A stretch of 64,000 bases of DNA from Pannonibacter indicus (lineage in GTDB: Bacteria; Pseudomonadota; Alphaproteobacteria; Rhizobiales; Stappiaceae). The notes under the pieces are model-generated. The model was not told the DNA's origin. It made no database searches and was given only the letters and a program-made list of their open reading frames with translations. The position numbers and the translations under genes were made by a program. The DNA lies in NCBI RefSeq assembly GCF_001418225.1, contig NZ_LIPT01000003.1, positions 488,141-552,140 on the forward strand, written 5' to 3'. Shown one piece after another: positions 26,424 to 35,872 of this stretch (position 1 is the stretch's first letter; each line of letters opens with the position of its first letter).

Positions 26424-27464
26424 ATGTCCATTGCCGCATCCTGCCTTCTGCATCTGACCCCGGAAGGGCTCTTCTGCCCTGAGGCGAACGCTTATGTTGA
26501 TCCGGTGCGCCCGGTGGCGAGGGCCATCATCACCCATGCCCATGCCGACCATGCGCGGGCCGGACATGGGGCAGTTCTGGCGACGGAAGAAACGCTGGAC
26601 ATCATGGCCCTGCGCTACGGCGAAGGCTTTTGCGGCCAGCGCCAGACGGTTGCCTATGGACAACGGCTGGATCTGGGTGGCGTGACCTTGACGCTAAAGC
26701 CTGCCGGGCACGTGCTGGGATCGGCGCAGGTGGTGCTGGAGGCGGGGGGAGCGCGGGCCGTCATCTCCGGCGACTACAAGCGGCAGGCTGATCCCACCTG
26801 CGCGCCGTTCGAGCTGGTGCCCTGCGATGTCTTCGTGACGGAGGCAACCTTTGGCCTGCCGGTCTTCCGGCATCCCGAGGCCGGCGCGGAAATGGCCAAG
26901 CTGCTGGCCTCGCTGGCGTTGTTTCCGCAGCGCACGCATCTTGTCGGGGCCTATGCCTTGGGTAAAGCGCAGCGGGTCGTCGCGGAGTTGCGCCGCGCCG
27001 GATATGACCGGACCATCTATCTCCACGGCGCGCTGGAAAAGATCACCGCCTATTACCAGAGCCGGGGCATTGCACTGGGGCCGGTGGAGCCAGTGGGACG
27101 GCTCGGCAAGGAGCTGGCCGGGGAAATCGTGCTGTGCCCTCCCGGCGAGCTTGCCGGACGCTGGGCGCGGCGCTTCGGCGATCCGGTGACGGCGGTGGCC
27201 TCCGGCTGGATGCGCGTGCGCGCCAGAGCCCGCCAGCGCGGGGCCGAACTGCCGCTGGTCATTTCCGACCACGTGGACTGGCCCGATCTCACCCGCACGG
27301 TGCTGGAAACCGGGGCTGCCGAAACATGGGTCACACATGGCGCCGAGGAAGCTCTGGTGCACTGGTGTGAAACCGTTGGACGCAGGGCCCGGCCTCTTCA
27401 TATGATCGGCTACGGGGAAGAGGAAACCGAAATCGATTCTGCCCCGGCTGACACTGACACTTAA
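26424..27464 (+). CDS. ligase-associated DNA damage response exonuclease
   Basis: A 346-residue metallo-beta-lactamase/beta-CASP-type nuclease. The zinc motif is ITHAHADHARAGH, followed by GHVLGSAQVVLE, ISGDYKRQ and TEATFGLPVF. The C-terminal VISDHVDWPDL is characteristic of this group. It completes the PdeM-helicase-exonuclease trio and would process DNA ends before ligation. ATG 26424 starts MSIAASCLLHLTP and matches the family start. The divergent arrangement puts both promoters in the 167-base gap with the helicase. Confidence 0.92.
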   Translation: MSIAASCLLHLTPEGLFCPEANAYVDPVRPVARAIITHAHADHARAGHGAVLATEETLDIMALRYGEGFCGQRQTVAYGQRLDLGGVTLTLKPAGHVLGSAQVVLEAGGARAVISGDYKRQADPTCAPFELVPCDVFVTEATFGLPVFRHPEAGAEMAKLLASLALFPQRTHLVGAYALGKAQRVVAELRRAGYDRTIYLHGALEKITAYYQSRGIALGPVEPVGRLGKELAGEIVLCPPGELAGRWARRFGDPVTAVASGWMRVRARARQRGAELPLVISDHVDWPDLTRTVLETGAAETWVTHGAEEALVHWCETVGRRARPLHMIGYGEEETEIDSAPADTDT

Positions 27465-27511
27465 GCTTGAGGCGCGCTGCAGACCTGCCGCGCCCTTCCG
27501 GGAAGACGGCC

Positions 27512-27934
27512 ATGGCGGACAAGAACGAGACCGAAGACACCGCAGAACCTGCCGAGCAGGAGCTGGAAGCAGCCATTGCGGAGCTTTTCGAGGATTATCT
27601 CGCCGGTTTCAACGATGCCGATGCAGAGTCGCTCATCGACTGCTTTTCCTTGCCGGCCACCATCTGGCAGATGGAAAAGGGCTATGTCTTTGATGACGAG
27701 GAAGAGCTGGCGGAGAACATCGACGCCCTGCTGGATGCGCTCGACAAGGAGAATATCTCCTATTCCGAGTTCGACGTGGTCTCTGCCCACATCTCCGGCC
27801 CCACGGCGCTGGTCACCCTCGACTGGCGTCAGGAAAGTGCTGATGGCGAGAGCGTCTTCGAATTCACCTGCCACTATCACCTCGTGTCTGATGGCGAGGT
27901 CTGGCGCATTGCCATGATCGTCAACGAGCAATAA
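27512..27934 (+). CDS. NTF2-like (SnoaL-type) domain protein
   Basis: A 140-residue protein, very acidic at the N-terminus (MADKNETEDTAEPAEQELEA). A single NTF2/SnoaL-like cone fold follows: LFEDYLAGFNDADAESLIDC, then SLPATIWQMEKGYVF and SFEFTCHYHLV-like FEFTCHYHLVSDGEVWRI. No catalytic residues can be assigned. It lies 47 bases after the exonuclease on the same strand and could be co-transcribed, but no known link to DNA repair exists. A bidirectional terminator follows. Confidence 0.75.
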   Translation: MADKNETEDTAEPAEQELEAAIAELFEDYLAGFNDADAESLIDCFSLPATIWQMEKGYVFDDEEELAENIDALLDALDKENISYSEFDVVSAHISGPTALVTLDWRQESADGESVFEFTCHYHLVSDGEVWRIAMIVNEQ

Positions 27935-27970
27935 GTCTGCGGCGGGTGTTGCCTGAAGCAGATAGAAAAA

Positions 27971-28003
27971 AGGCCCGCGTCCGGGAAAGACGCGGGCCTT
28001 TTG
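27971..28003. terminator. bidirectional terminator between convergent genes
   Basis: AGGCCCGCGTC and GACGCGGGCCT pair perfectly, flanked by an A run on the left and TTTGATT on the right. It serves the NTF2-like gene (+) and the DEAD-box helicase (-). Confidence 0.9.
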
Positions 28004-28021
28004 ATTAAAGGATGGCCTGCC

Positions 28022-30067
28022 TCAGCCGTCCTGCTTCTTCGACTTCTTCTTCACGCCGTCGCCCTTGCGGTGGGCGGCCTTTTTCGGGCCGCCGTCCTTG
28101 AAGGCCGGCTTGCCCTTGCGCGGGGCGAAGCCTTCACCGGCTGGTGCGCCGCCGAAGCCGCCGCCGTCAGCGCCGCGCTTGCCGCGCTTCGGGCCACGGT
28201 CGAGCGGAGCTTCGTCCATCGGGGCAAAGGCCGGATGCGTTGGGCGCGGTTCATCGTCCTCGAAACGCCTGCGGCGCGGAGCCGGGCCGCCACGGCCAGC
28301 GGGGGCACCGCCACCGAAGCCACGGCCGGTGTTGCGTTCACGGGCGCGCTCGTAACGGCTCGGGCCGTCCTCGTCATTGCCACGGAAGGAAGGGGCAAAG
28401 CCGCCGCGCACGTCGGCGGGCTCGATCACCACACCGCGCTCGCCGGAGCCATCGCGGCGGATCACATCGGCATATTTCTCCGCATGGCCGCCCATGATCT
28501 CGAAGAGGGTTTCGGTGTTGCCGATCTTGATGGCACCCACTTCCTTCTTCGTCACATGGCCTGCGCGGCAGATCATCGGCAGCAGCCAGCGCGGGTCGGC
28601 GCGGTGCTTGTGGCCGAGGGACAGGCGGAACCAGACGCCATCTTCAAACTTGTTGCGGACTTCGAAGCTCTTGCCGCCGCCGAAGTCATCACGCGGACCC
28701 CTGTCACCTCTGTCGCCCCTGTCACCACGCTCACGCGGGCCGCGGGCTTCAAAGCTGTCTTCCGTCAGCTCTTCCGGCGGCGGCAGGCGCAGCTGGTACA
28801 GGCGCACGAAGGCCGCCGCGATGCGCTCGGCATCATGCACGGCCAGAAGCTCACGGGCCGTCTCCAGATCTTCTTCTTCTGCCGGTTCGTTCAGCACCGG
28901 ATCGGCAAGAAGGCGGGCCTTGTCCTGGGCGCGGATGGCATTGGCAGAGGGGGCTTCACGCCATTCGGCCTTCACACCGGCCAGCTGCAGCAGGCGCTCT
29001 GCGGCGCGGCGGCGCGGATAGGGGACGATGAGGACGCTGGAGCCTTTGCGCCCGGCGCGGCCCGTGCGTCCCGAACGGTGCAGCAGGGCGGCCTTGCCGG
29101 TCGGCAGGTCGGCGTGAATGACGAGATCAAGGTTGGGCAGGTCGATGCCGCGTGCGGCCACATCGGTGGCGACGCAGACGCGGGCACGGCCATCACGCAT
29201 GGCCTGCAGCGCGTGGCTGCGCTCGGCCTGGCTCAACTCGCCCGACAGCGCCACGACCGAGAAGCCCCGGTTGGCAAGGCGTGAGGTCAGCCGGTTCACC
29301 GCCTCACGGGTGGCGCAGAACACGATGGCCTTCTGGGCCTCATGGAAGCGCAGGATGTTGATGATGGCGTTCTCGCGCTCGTTCGGCACGACCGGCATGG
29401 CGATATAGTCGATGTCGACATGCTGCTCGCGGCCGCTGATCGTGGTCAGGCGGACGGCGTTGCGCTGGAAGCGCTGGGCCAGATCAGCAATCGGTTTCGG
29501 CACGGTGGCCGAGAACATCAGCGTGCGGCGGTCTTCCGGAGCGGCGTCCAGAATGAACTCCAGATCCTCACGGAAGCCGAGGTCCAGCATTTCGTCGGCT
29601 TCGTCCAGAACCACGGCGCGGATGCCGGAAAGGTCGAGGGTGCCGCGTTCGATGTGGTCGCGCAGGCGGCCAGGCGTGCCGACGACGATGTGGGCGCCGC
29701 GTTCGAGGGCCCGGCGCTCGGCGCGCGGATCCATGCCGCCAACGCAGGACGCGGTCTGTGCGCCGGCCTGCTCATAAAGCCAGGTCAGCTCAGCCTTGAC
29801 CTGCAGGGCCAGCTCACGGGTCGGGGCGATGGCAAGGGCCACCGGCGCACCGGCGGGGCCGAGGTGTTCATCGTCTCCAAGCAGCGTCGGAGCAAGGGCG
29901 AGGCCGAAGGCAACAGTCTTGCCGGAGCCGGTCTGGGCGGAAACCAGAAGGTCAGCGTCTGCGGGGGCGTCGGCCAGGATGGTTTCCTGAACCGGAGTAA
30001 GGCTGGTATAGCCCCGTTTTGCCAAAGCGGCGGCCAGCGCCGGTGCAACGGCGTGCGTCTCGATCAT
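28022..30067 (-). CDS. DEAD-box RNA helicase with DbpA-like RNA-binding domain and basic tail
   Basis: A 681-residue RNA helicase. The core has SLTPVQETIL (Q motif), AQTGSGKT (residues 44-51), VLDEADEMLD, SATVPKPI, and HRSGRTGRAGRKG. After the core, about residues 470-560 resemble the DbpA C-terminal RNA-binding domain (FRLSLGHKHRADPRWLLPMI, IGNTETLFEI). The tail is rich in Gly/Arg and ends in a Lys-rich stretch (KKSKKQDG). Likely roles are ribosome assembly or cold-stress RNA remodelling. ATG 30067 begins MIETHAVAPA; the upstream frame is non-coding. Confidence 0.9.
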   Translation of the reverse strand: MIETHAVAPALAAALAKRGYTSLTPVQETILADAPADADLLVSAQTGSGKTVAFGLALAPTLLGDDEHLGPAGAPVALAIAPTRELALQVKAELTWLYEQAGAQTASCVGGMDPRAERRALERGAHIVVGTPGRLRDHIERGTLDLSGIRAVVLDEADEMLDLGFREDLEFILDAAPEDRRTLMFSATVPKPIADLAQRFQRNAVRLTTISGREQHVDIDYIAMPVVPNERENAIINILRFHEAQKAIVFCATREAVNRLTSRLANRGFSVVALSGELSQAERSHALQAMRDGRARVCVATDVAARGIDLPNLDLVIHADLPTGKAALLHRSGRTGRAGRKGSSVLIVPYPRRRAAERLLQLAGVKAEWREAPSANAIRAQDKARLLADPVLNEPAEEEDLETARELLAVHDAERIAAAFVRLYQLRLPPPEELTEDSFEARGPRERGDRGDRGDRGPRDDFGGGKSFEVRNKFEDGVWFRLSLGHKHRADPRWLLPMICRAGHVTKKEVGAIKIGNTETLFEIMGGHAEKYADVIRRDGSGERGVVIEPADVRGGFAPSFRGNDEDGPSRYERARERNTGRGFGGGAPAGRGGPAPRRRRFEDDEPRPTHPAFAPMDEAPLDRGPKRGKRGADGGGFGGAPAGEGFAPRKGKPAFKDGGPKKAAHRKGDGVKKKSKKQDG

Positions 30068-30353
30068 GTGTGTCTTTCGTGAAAAAGGAGACGGAGCAGC
30101 CTTCATATGTCCGGCGTGCCCGTCATGTTGGACCCCCCTATACGGCAAAAGTGGCCTGCCGTCCACTGGCTGCGGCAAACCTCTGGCACACGGCTGCTTG
30201 CCGGGAGCTGCATGCGTGCGGTCCGGATAGGTCCAAACACCTAATATGCCACAAATCACGATTTTAGGTTGTCTGGTTAGTCTGGCGTTAACTCAGAGTA
30301 CCTACCGAAGCATATTCAGGTTGCAGCTCCGGACTGATAGATGGTGGGCTTCG

Positions 30354-32438
30354 ATGCGCAATATACGTCTGCAAATCGCTTTCATGGCGGTAGTACCGCT
30401 TCTGGCAGTTGTTGTTTATGCCAGTAATTTTCTTCTGAGCGAATTCACATACCTGCGCAAGATGCAAGACATGAGGCCACTCGTTGAGGTTTTGGGCCTT
30501 GTCGAGGCTGTCGTGGACGAATTGCAGAAGGAACGTGGCCAGACGGCGGTGCTCATTGCCTCCGGCTATGACCAGGCAGCGGCAGCGGCTGTCACCAAAC
30601 AAAGGGGCGCAACGGATGCAGATCTGCTGGCTCTGCAGGCGTTCCTGTCGCAGGCTGCTGTGGCGGATGCCCCTGCCGAGCTCAAGGAGATGGCCAGCCT
30701 CCCGCGCGTCATTGTCAGCCACCGGTCCGCGGTCGATGCCCGTTCGGTCAATGGCGCTGACAACCTGAAGGTTTACACAGATCTGATCTCCGGCCTCATG
30801 GGCACGGTTTCTGCAATCGCGCTTGATACGGGCGAGCCGCGCCTGGCAGCAGAATTGCTGCCGTTCACGGCGCTTATTCAGGCCAAGGAAGCCGGCGGGC
30901 TGGAGCGCGCCATCGGTGCGCGCCTGTTTACGGCGGCCAGCAAGGGGGAGGTGACCGACTATGCGGTGTTCCTGTCTTTTGTCGACCGGGTGGCTGCCGG
31001 CGAGGCCTATCTTCAGAGTTTCCATATGCTGGCGGCGCCTGAACAGGCCGCAGCGCTTGACCGGATGATGACCGGCAGCGCCGTTCAACAGGTCAGGGAC
31101 TGGCGCAAGGTGCTTCTCACCCTGCCGCAGACGGACAATGCGCAGGGGGTGACGGGACCGCAGTGGTTCGAGGCGGCAACGGCCCGGCTCGACATCATCC
31201 GCAAGGAGACGCTGGACCTGCTCAAGGCCGCCGGTGAGACCGTCGCAGTCATGGAGGGCGAAGCCTATTCCCGCGCGCTGGTTGCCGGGCTCATGTCTGC
31301 CGCGGCCATCGCGGTGACGGTGATCATCAGCCTTCTCAATCTGCGTGCGATCCTCGCCAACTTGCGCCAGATCCGCGCAGCGCTGGGACGGGTGGCGCAG
31401 GACGAAACCGACTTCACCATGCCGCTGCTGGAGCGGGGCGACGAAATCGGCGATCTGGCCCGTGCAGGCACCGTGTTCCAGGACAATGCCCGCCGCCGTC
31501 AGGCCCTGGAAAAGGAAATGGAGCAGGAGCGTTCGCTCGAAGGCGGCCGCCAGTCGCAGGTCGAGGCCATCATCGACCGTTTCCGCAACATGATCGATGC
31601 CAGCATGCAGGCCGTGGCCGAAAAGACGGAAGCGATGGCCGGCAGTGCTCAGAGGGTGACGGAAGTGTCGGGGCGGGCCTTTGCCGCGGCCGATCAGGCG
31701 CGGGCAGCCTCTGCCACGTCCTCGCGCAGTGTCCAGACCGTGGCCGCTGCGGCTGAGGAACTCTCCAGCGCTATCTCGGAGATCCTCAACCAGTCCGACC
31801 GGTCGTCTGTTGCTATTGCCGCAGCCACCGAAGTTGTGCACGAGACGGATGTGCATGTGTCGAGCCTGGCGGAAGCGACGGACAAGATCGGCGTTGTCGT
31901 CGAGATGATCCGCGCCATCGCCGAGCAGACGAACCTTCTCGCCCTCAACGCCACCATCGAGGCAGCCCGTGCCGGAGAAGCGGGCAAGGGTTTTGCCGTT
32001 GTAGCGGCCGAAGTGAAGGAACTGTCCAATCAGACGGCCCGGGCGACGGAGGAAATCGCCGCCCAGATCACTTCGGTGCAGGGCATGACCAGCAAGGCGG
32101 TGACCTCGATTCAGCGCATCACCGGATCAATCGAATCCGTGATGGAAATGACGACGGCCATCAAGAACGCGGTCGGCGAACAGAGCGCAGCAACACGCGA
32201 GATCACCCAGAGCATCACCATCGCGGCCGATGGCGCGGATCAGGTTGCGGCCAGCGTCGCCAATGTGACCCGGACCGCACAGGACACGCGTACCGAGGCG
32301 GAGATGGTCGACAGCCTGTCGCGTGATGTGAAGTCCGTCTCCGAGAACCTGTCCAAGGCGGTCGATGCCTTCCTTGCGGATATGGTTCAGGATGTGGAAG
32401 CCCGCCGCGCGGCCCTGCGCCGCCAGATGGCGAGCTGA
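30354..32438 (+). CDS. methyl-accepting chemotaxis protein with nitrate/nitrite-sensing (NIT) domain
   Basis: A 694-residue membrane receptor. TM1 is [20 protein letters not shown] (residues 9-28). The periplasmic helical domain (about 30-305) starts [19 protein letters not shown], the signature of NIT sensors. TM2 lies near 308-330 ([19 protein letters not shown]), then HAMP. The signalling tip is [20 protein letters not shown] with [15 protein letters not shown]. It sends attractant or repellent signals to CheA/CheW. No che genes are nearby. Nitrate sensing would fit the respiratory regulon elsewhere in the window, but the ligand is inferred from the domain only. ATG 30354 directly precedes the TM1 basic residues. 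Confidence 0.9.
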   Translation: MRNIRLQIAFMAVVPLLAVVVYASNFLLSEFTYLRKMQDMRPLVEVLGLVEAVVDELQKERGQTAVLIASGYDQAAAAAVTKQRGATDADLLALQAFLSQAAVADAPAELKEMASLPRVIVSHRSAVDARSVNGADNLKVYTDLISGLMGTVSAIALDTGEPRLAAELLPFTALIQAKEAGGLERAIGARLFTAASKGEVTDYAVFLSFVDRVAAGEAYLQSFHMLAAPEQAAALDRMMTGSAVQQVRDWRKVLLTLPQTDNAQGVTGPQWFEAATARLDIIRKETLDLLKAAGETVAVMEGEAYSRALVAGLMSAAAIAVTVIISLLNLRAILANLRQIRAALGRVAQDETDFTMPLLERGDEIGDLARAGTVFQDNARRRQALEKEMEQERSLEGGRQSQVEAIIDRFRNMIDASMQAVAEKTEAMAGSAQRVTEVSGRAFAAADQARAASATSSRSVQTVAAAAEELSSAISEILNQSDRSSVAIAAATEVVHETDVHVSSLAEATDKIGVVVEMIRAIAEQTNLLALNATIEAARAGEAGKGFAVVAAEVKELSNQTARATEEIAAQITSVQGMTSKAVTSIQRITGSIESVMEMTTAIKNAVGEQSAATREITQSITIAADGADQVAASVANVTRTAQDTRTEAEMVDSLSRDVKSVSENLSKAVDAFLADMVQDVEARRAALRRQMAS

Positions 32439-32463
32439 TACGCGCAGCAGAGACATGTTGATG

Positions 32464-32498
32464 AAGGACGCAGGTGGCAGCCCCGCCGGCGTCCTTTT
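32464..32498 (+). terminator. terminator after the chemoreceptor gene
   Basis: AAGGACGC (32464-32471) pairs with GCGTCCTT (32489-32496), with further GC pairing possible inside, and TTTT follows. Confidence 0.6.
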
Positions 32499-32554
32499 GC
32501 TGTTCCACGAGCCAACTTCGTGGACTTGGGCCCCCGGCGCGTTATCATCCGGGT

Positions 32555-34201
32555 ATGCGTGCCTTTTCCCGCCTTCTGGACCGTCTTGCCTTTGAAAGCT
32601 CCCGCAATGCCAAGGAGGCGCTGCTGGTGGACTATTTCCACCGCACGCCCGATCCGGACCGGGGCTATGCCCTTGCGGCGCTGACGGGCACGCTGGAGTT
32701 CCGTCACGCCAAGCCTGCAATGCTGCGGGCGCTGGCGGGGGAACGGACGGACCCGGTGCTGTTCGCGCTGTCCTATGATTTCGTCGGCGATCTGTCCGAG
32801 ACGGTGGCGCTGATGTGGCCTGCACCGGACCGGGCCGGCGAAGCTGATGGTGAGGGGCCGGGACTTTCCGCCGTGGTGCAGCGGCTCTCTGGCGCTGGCC
32901 GCAGCGAGGTGCCGCAGTTGATTGCCGGATGGCTGGACCTTCTGGATGAGACCAGCCGCTGGGCGCTTTTGAAGCTTGTCACCGGCGGCTTGCGGGTGGG
33001 TGTGTCCTCCCGCCTCGCCAAGACCGCGCTGGCGCGGCTTGGAACTGTCAGCGTGGACGAGATCGAGGAGGTCTGGAACGCGCAGAAGCCGCCTTATGCG
33101 GCGCTTCTGGCCTGGGTGGAGGGGAAGGGTGGTAAGCCCGAGGCACGGGACCCGGCGCCCTTCCGGCCGCCGATGCTGGCACACCCGCTGGATGAGGCGC
33201 GGGATATGGAGGCGCTGGACCCGGCTCAGTTTCTGGCCGAATGGAAATGGGACGGCATCCGTGTGCAGGCCGCAGCCGGGCGCGATGCGGCGGGCAAGCA
33301 TGTTGCAAGGCTGTACTCCCGCTCCGGCGATGACATTTCCGCCGCCTTTCCCGATGTACTGGAGAGCCTGACCTTCGAGGGCTGTATCGACGGGGAACTG
33401 CTGATCCTGCGCGATGGTGCGGTGCAGCCCTTTTCCGAGCTGCAGAAGCGGCTGAACCGCAAGACGGCAGCACCGAAGCTGATGCAGCAGCTTCCGGCCG
33501 CCATAAGGGCCTATGATCTTCTGGTGGACAATGGAGAAGACCTGCGCGCCCTGCCGTTCGAGCAAAGGCGGGCGCGGCTGGAGGCTTTCCTGATCGCGCA
33601 GGTGCCGCCGCGCATTGACCTGTCGCCGCTGGTGCCCTTTGCGAACTGGGAGGAACTGGCCCGCTGGCGGGAAGAGCCTTCCGCGCATCTGCCGGAAGCG
33701 GATGCAGGTGCCGTGGAAGGGCTGATGTTGAAGCGGCGGCAGTCGCCCTATCTGGCAGGGCGTCCGCGCGGGGAATGGTTCAAGTGGAAGCGCGATCCCT
33801 TCACGGTGGACGCGGTGCTGATGTATGCGCAGCGCGGCCACGGCAAGCGCTCGTCCTATTATTCGGACTATACTTTCGGCGTCTGGCGGGGCGAGGAGCT
33901 TGTGCCGGTGGGCAAGGCCTATTCCGGCTTTACCGATGAGGAACTGCTGGAGATCGACCGCTTCGTCCGCAACAACACGGTCAACCGCTTCGGCCCGGTG
34001 CGGGAAGTGGTGCATACGCCCGATCTGGGGCTGGTGCTGGAAGTGGCGTTTGAGGGGTTGAACCGCTCCGGACGGCACAAATCCGGCCTTGCCATGCGCT
34101 TTCCCCGCATCGCCCGCCTGCGCTGGGACAAGCCGCCGCATGAGGCTGACCGGATCGGGACTCTGGAGGCTCTGTTGCCAATGCCTGCCAGCGTGACTTG
34201 A
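32555..34201 (+). CDS. ATP-dependent DNA ligase of the ligase-associated repair set
   Basis: A 548-residue ATP-dependent DNA ligase. The adenylation motif is EWKWDGIRVQ with Lys231. An N-terminal helical DNA-binding domain (about 1-200) is followed by the nucleotidyl-transferase domain with CIDGELLILRDG, then VEGLMLKRRQSPYLAGRPRG and EWFKWKRDP. The OB-fold region contains SGFTDEELLEIDRFV. In this family the ligase is normally encoded next to PdeM, the Lhr-type helicase and the exonuclease. Here it lies about 5 kb away. ATG 32555 (MRAFSRLLD) matches the family start. Confidence 0.93.
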   Translation: MRAFSRLLDRLAFESSRNAKEALLVDYFHRTPDPDRGYALAALTGTLEFRHAKPAMLRALAGERTDPVLFALSYDFVGDLSETVALMWPAPDRAGEADGEGPGLSAVVQRLSGAGRSEVPQLIAGWLDLLDETSRWALLKLVTGGLRVGVSSRLAKTALARLGTVSVDEIEEVWNAQKPPYAALLAWVEGKGGKPEARDPAPFRPPMLAHPLDEARDMEALDPAQFLAEWKWDGIRVQAAAGRDAAGKHVARLYSRSGDDISAAFPDVLESLTFEGCIDGELLILRDGAVQPFSELQKRLNRKTAAPKLMQQLPAAIRAYDLLVDNGEDLRALPFEQRRARLEAFLIAQVPPRIDLSPLVPFANWEELARWREEPSAHLPEADAGAVEGLMLKRRQSPYLAGRPRGEWFKWKRDPFTVDAVLMYAQRGHGKRSSYYSDYTFGVWRGEELVPVGKAYSGFTDEELLEIDRFVRNNTVNRFGPVREVVHTPDLGLVLEVAFEGLNRSGRHKSGLAMRFPRIARLRWDKPPHEADRIGTLEALLPMPASVT

Positions 34202-34267
34202 GTCTCCGGCGCGAAACCGGCAAGGTTCGCCCTGACCGGAAAAGCCGGTTCGACGGGAGACCTGTCA

Positions 34268-34879
34268 GTGATCGACTATTTTTACACCCACGTTTCTCCC
34301 TGGGCCTATCTCGGCCATCAGGCCTTTGTGGATCTTGCGGCGGCGCATGGGCAGGAGATCCGGTTCCGGCCGGTCAATCTGGCCGGGGTTTTCGAGGTGT
34401 CTGGCGGTCTGCCGCTGGCCAAGCGCCATCCGGTGCGTCAGGCCTACCGTTTTGTCGAGCTGCAGCGCTGGCGGGAAAAGCGCGGCATGCCGCTGACACT
34501 GAAGCCTGCCTTCTTTCCCGCCGATCCCACCCTGGCCGATTGCTGCGCCATTGCCGTGGCCGAGGCAGGTGGTCCGGTGGCGGCCTGTTCAGCACGGTTC
34601 TTCCAGGCCGTCTGGGTGGAAGACCTCAACATCGCCGGCGAAGCGGTTCTGGCCGGGCTGATGCGCGAGATGGGCCTTGATGCAGACGCCTTGCTTGCAG
34701 CAGCAGGCAGCGAACCCATTCGGGAAGCCTATCAGGATAACCAGCGCCGTGCCATCGAACTGGGTGTCATCGGCTCGCCCTGCTACGTGCTGAAAGGTGA
34801 GCCCTTCTGGGGGCAGGACAGGCTGGACCTGCTGGAAGATGCGCTTGTCTCGGGCCGGGATGCCTTCCGGCCGGTTTGA
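34268..34879 (+). CDS. 2-hydroxychromene-2-carboxylate isomerase-like DsbA-family protein
   Basis: A 203-residue thioredoxin-fold protein of the DsbA/GST-kappa group. Ser10 in THVSPWAYLG is the catalytic serine position of 2-hydroxychromene-2-carboxylate isomerases, and the cis-Pro is in GVIGSPCYVLKGEPFWGQDR. Such enzymes act in naphthalene degradation, but most bacterial homologues are of unknown substrate and probably use glutathione. No aromatic catabolism genes adjoin it. The start is GTG 34268 with GGGAG upstream. Confidence 0.85.
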   Translation: MIDYFYTHVSPWAYLGHQAFVDLAAAHGQEIRFRPVNLAGVFEVSGGLPLAKRHPVRQAYRFVELQRWREKRGMPLTLKPAFFPADPTLADCCAIAVAEAGGPVAACSARFFQAVWVEDLNIAGEAVLAGLMREMGLDADALLAAAGSEPIREAYQDNQRRAIELGVIGSPCYVLKGEPFWGQDRLDLLEDALVSGRDAFRPV

Positions 34880-34997
34880 GGCGGGGCAAGGTTCCTGGGC
34901 AGAACTGCCGCGACGGCGTGCTTTTGACATAGTCCCCCGCTAACATGCAGTTTGTGTGGGCGAGTCCCCCGGCGCGCGGCGAATGGAGGCATAGGCG

Positions 34998-35807
34998 ATG
35001 GCTGATCCGGAACTGGCATCATCTGCGCGGCTGCGCGCAGGAACGCTCGCCGTGGCTCTTCTGGCCCTGTCCGGCTTCCTGCCTGGACAAGTGGCAGAGG
35101 CGAAAAGCGCGGCGCCGCAGGGCAGCCTTGCGGCGGGCCAGGTGGCAGGTCAGGGGGCTCCCGCAAAGACCCGGCCCTCGGGCAAGCCTGCCGCCAAGGC
35201 AAAAGCTCAAGGCCAGAGTCAGAGCCAGGTTAAAACCAAGCCCAAGCCTGCTCCCGCCGTTCCCGCAAGCAAGACCTCGAACAACGCTGCAGGCAGATCC
35301 CAAGCGGACTCACCAGCGAAAGTGCCGGTGAGCGGGCCTGCAACGGCACCTGTCCCGGTGGCGGACCAGCAGGCAAATCCGGCGCAGGAAACCGCGCCCT
35401 CTGAGGCTCCGGTCGCTGATCCGCAGCGTTACGCGCTCGTGAAAGTGGACGGCAGCTACCTGCGGCTGGACAGGGTGGCCGGAACGATCGCCTTCTGTAA
35501 ACCGGCTAATGGGGTGTGGCGCTGCATGCCTTCTCCGGATGCAGAAGCCGCTTATTTGGGTGAAATCGAGCAGCTGCGGCAGGAAAACGCAGCCCTGCGG
35601 CAAGAAATTGCGGCTCTCAAGGGGAACTCGGACAGCGGTGTCCCGGGCCGCCCATCCGCAGAAGCGCCCCGCGGCAACACCCGGCCAGCGCCGGAGCTGT
35701 CGCAAAAGGATGAAGAACAGCTCGACGAAATGCTCTCCTTCACGGAGCAGGCCATGCGCCGGTTCTTCGGTCTGATGCGGGATCTGCAAAGAGAAACGGG
35801 GCAGTAG
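34998..35807 (+). CDS. exported Ala/Pro/Lys-rich protein with C-terminal coiled coil
   Basis: I do not recognise the family. The 269-residue protein has a signal peptide (LRAGTLAVALLALSGFLPG, then a VAEA-type cleavage site) and a low-complexity Ala/Pro/Lys/Gln linker (about 35-135). A compact segment YALVKVDGSYLRLDRVAG plus a WRCMP end holds two Cys that could form a disulfide. A coiled coil IEQLRQENAALRQEIAALKG follows, and then a helical C-terminus (MLSFTEQAMRRFFGLMRDL). It is probably periplasmic and envelope-associated. ATG 34998 has GGAGG nine bases upstream. Confidence 0.7.
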   Translation: MADPELASSARLRAGTLAVALLALSGFLPGQVAEAKSAAPQGSLAAGQVAGQGAPAKTRPSGKPAAKAKAQGQSQSQVKTKPKPAPAVPASKTSNNAAGRSQADSPAKVPVSGPATAPVPVADQQANPAQETAPSEAPVADPQRYALVKVDGSYLRLDRVAGTIAFCKPANGVWRCMPSPDAEAAYLGEIEQLRQENAALRQEIAALKGNSDSGVPGRPSAEAPRGNTRPAPELSQKDEEQLDEMLSFTEQAMRRFFGLMRDLQRETGQ

Positions 35808-35872
35808 ACTGTCTTTTCCTCGCATCTCATGGCCGCGTTGCCGGCTCTGGCGGGACAGGCTGTCTCCTCTGC

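Noticed and set aside
34205..34262. Possible CCGGTTTCG-type hairpins between the ligase and isomerase genes
   Set aside because: Short, imperfect stems around ACCGGAAAAGCCGGT with no T run; not enough for a terminator call.
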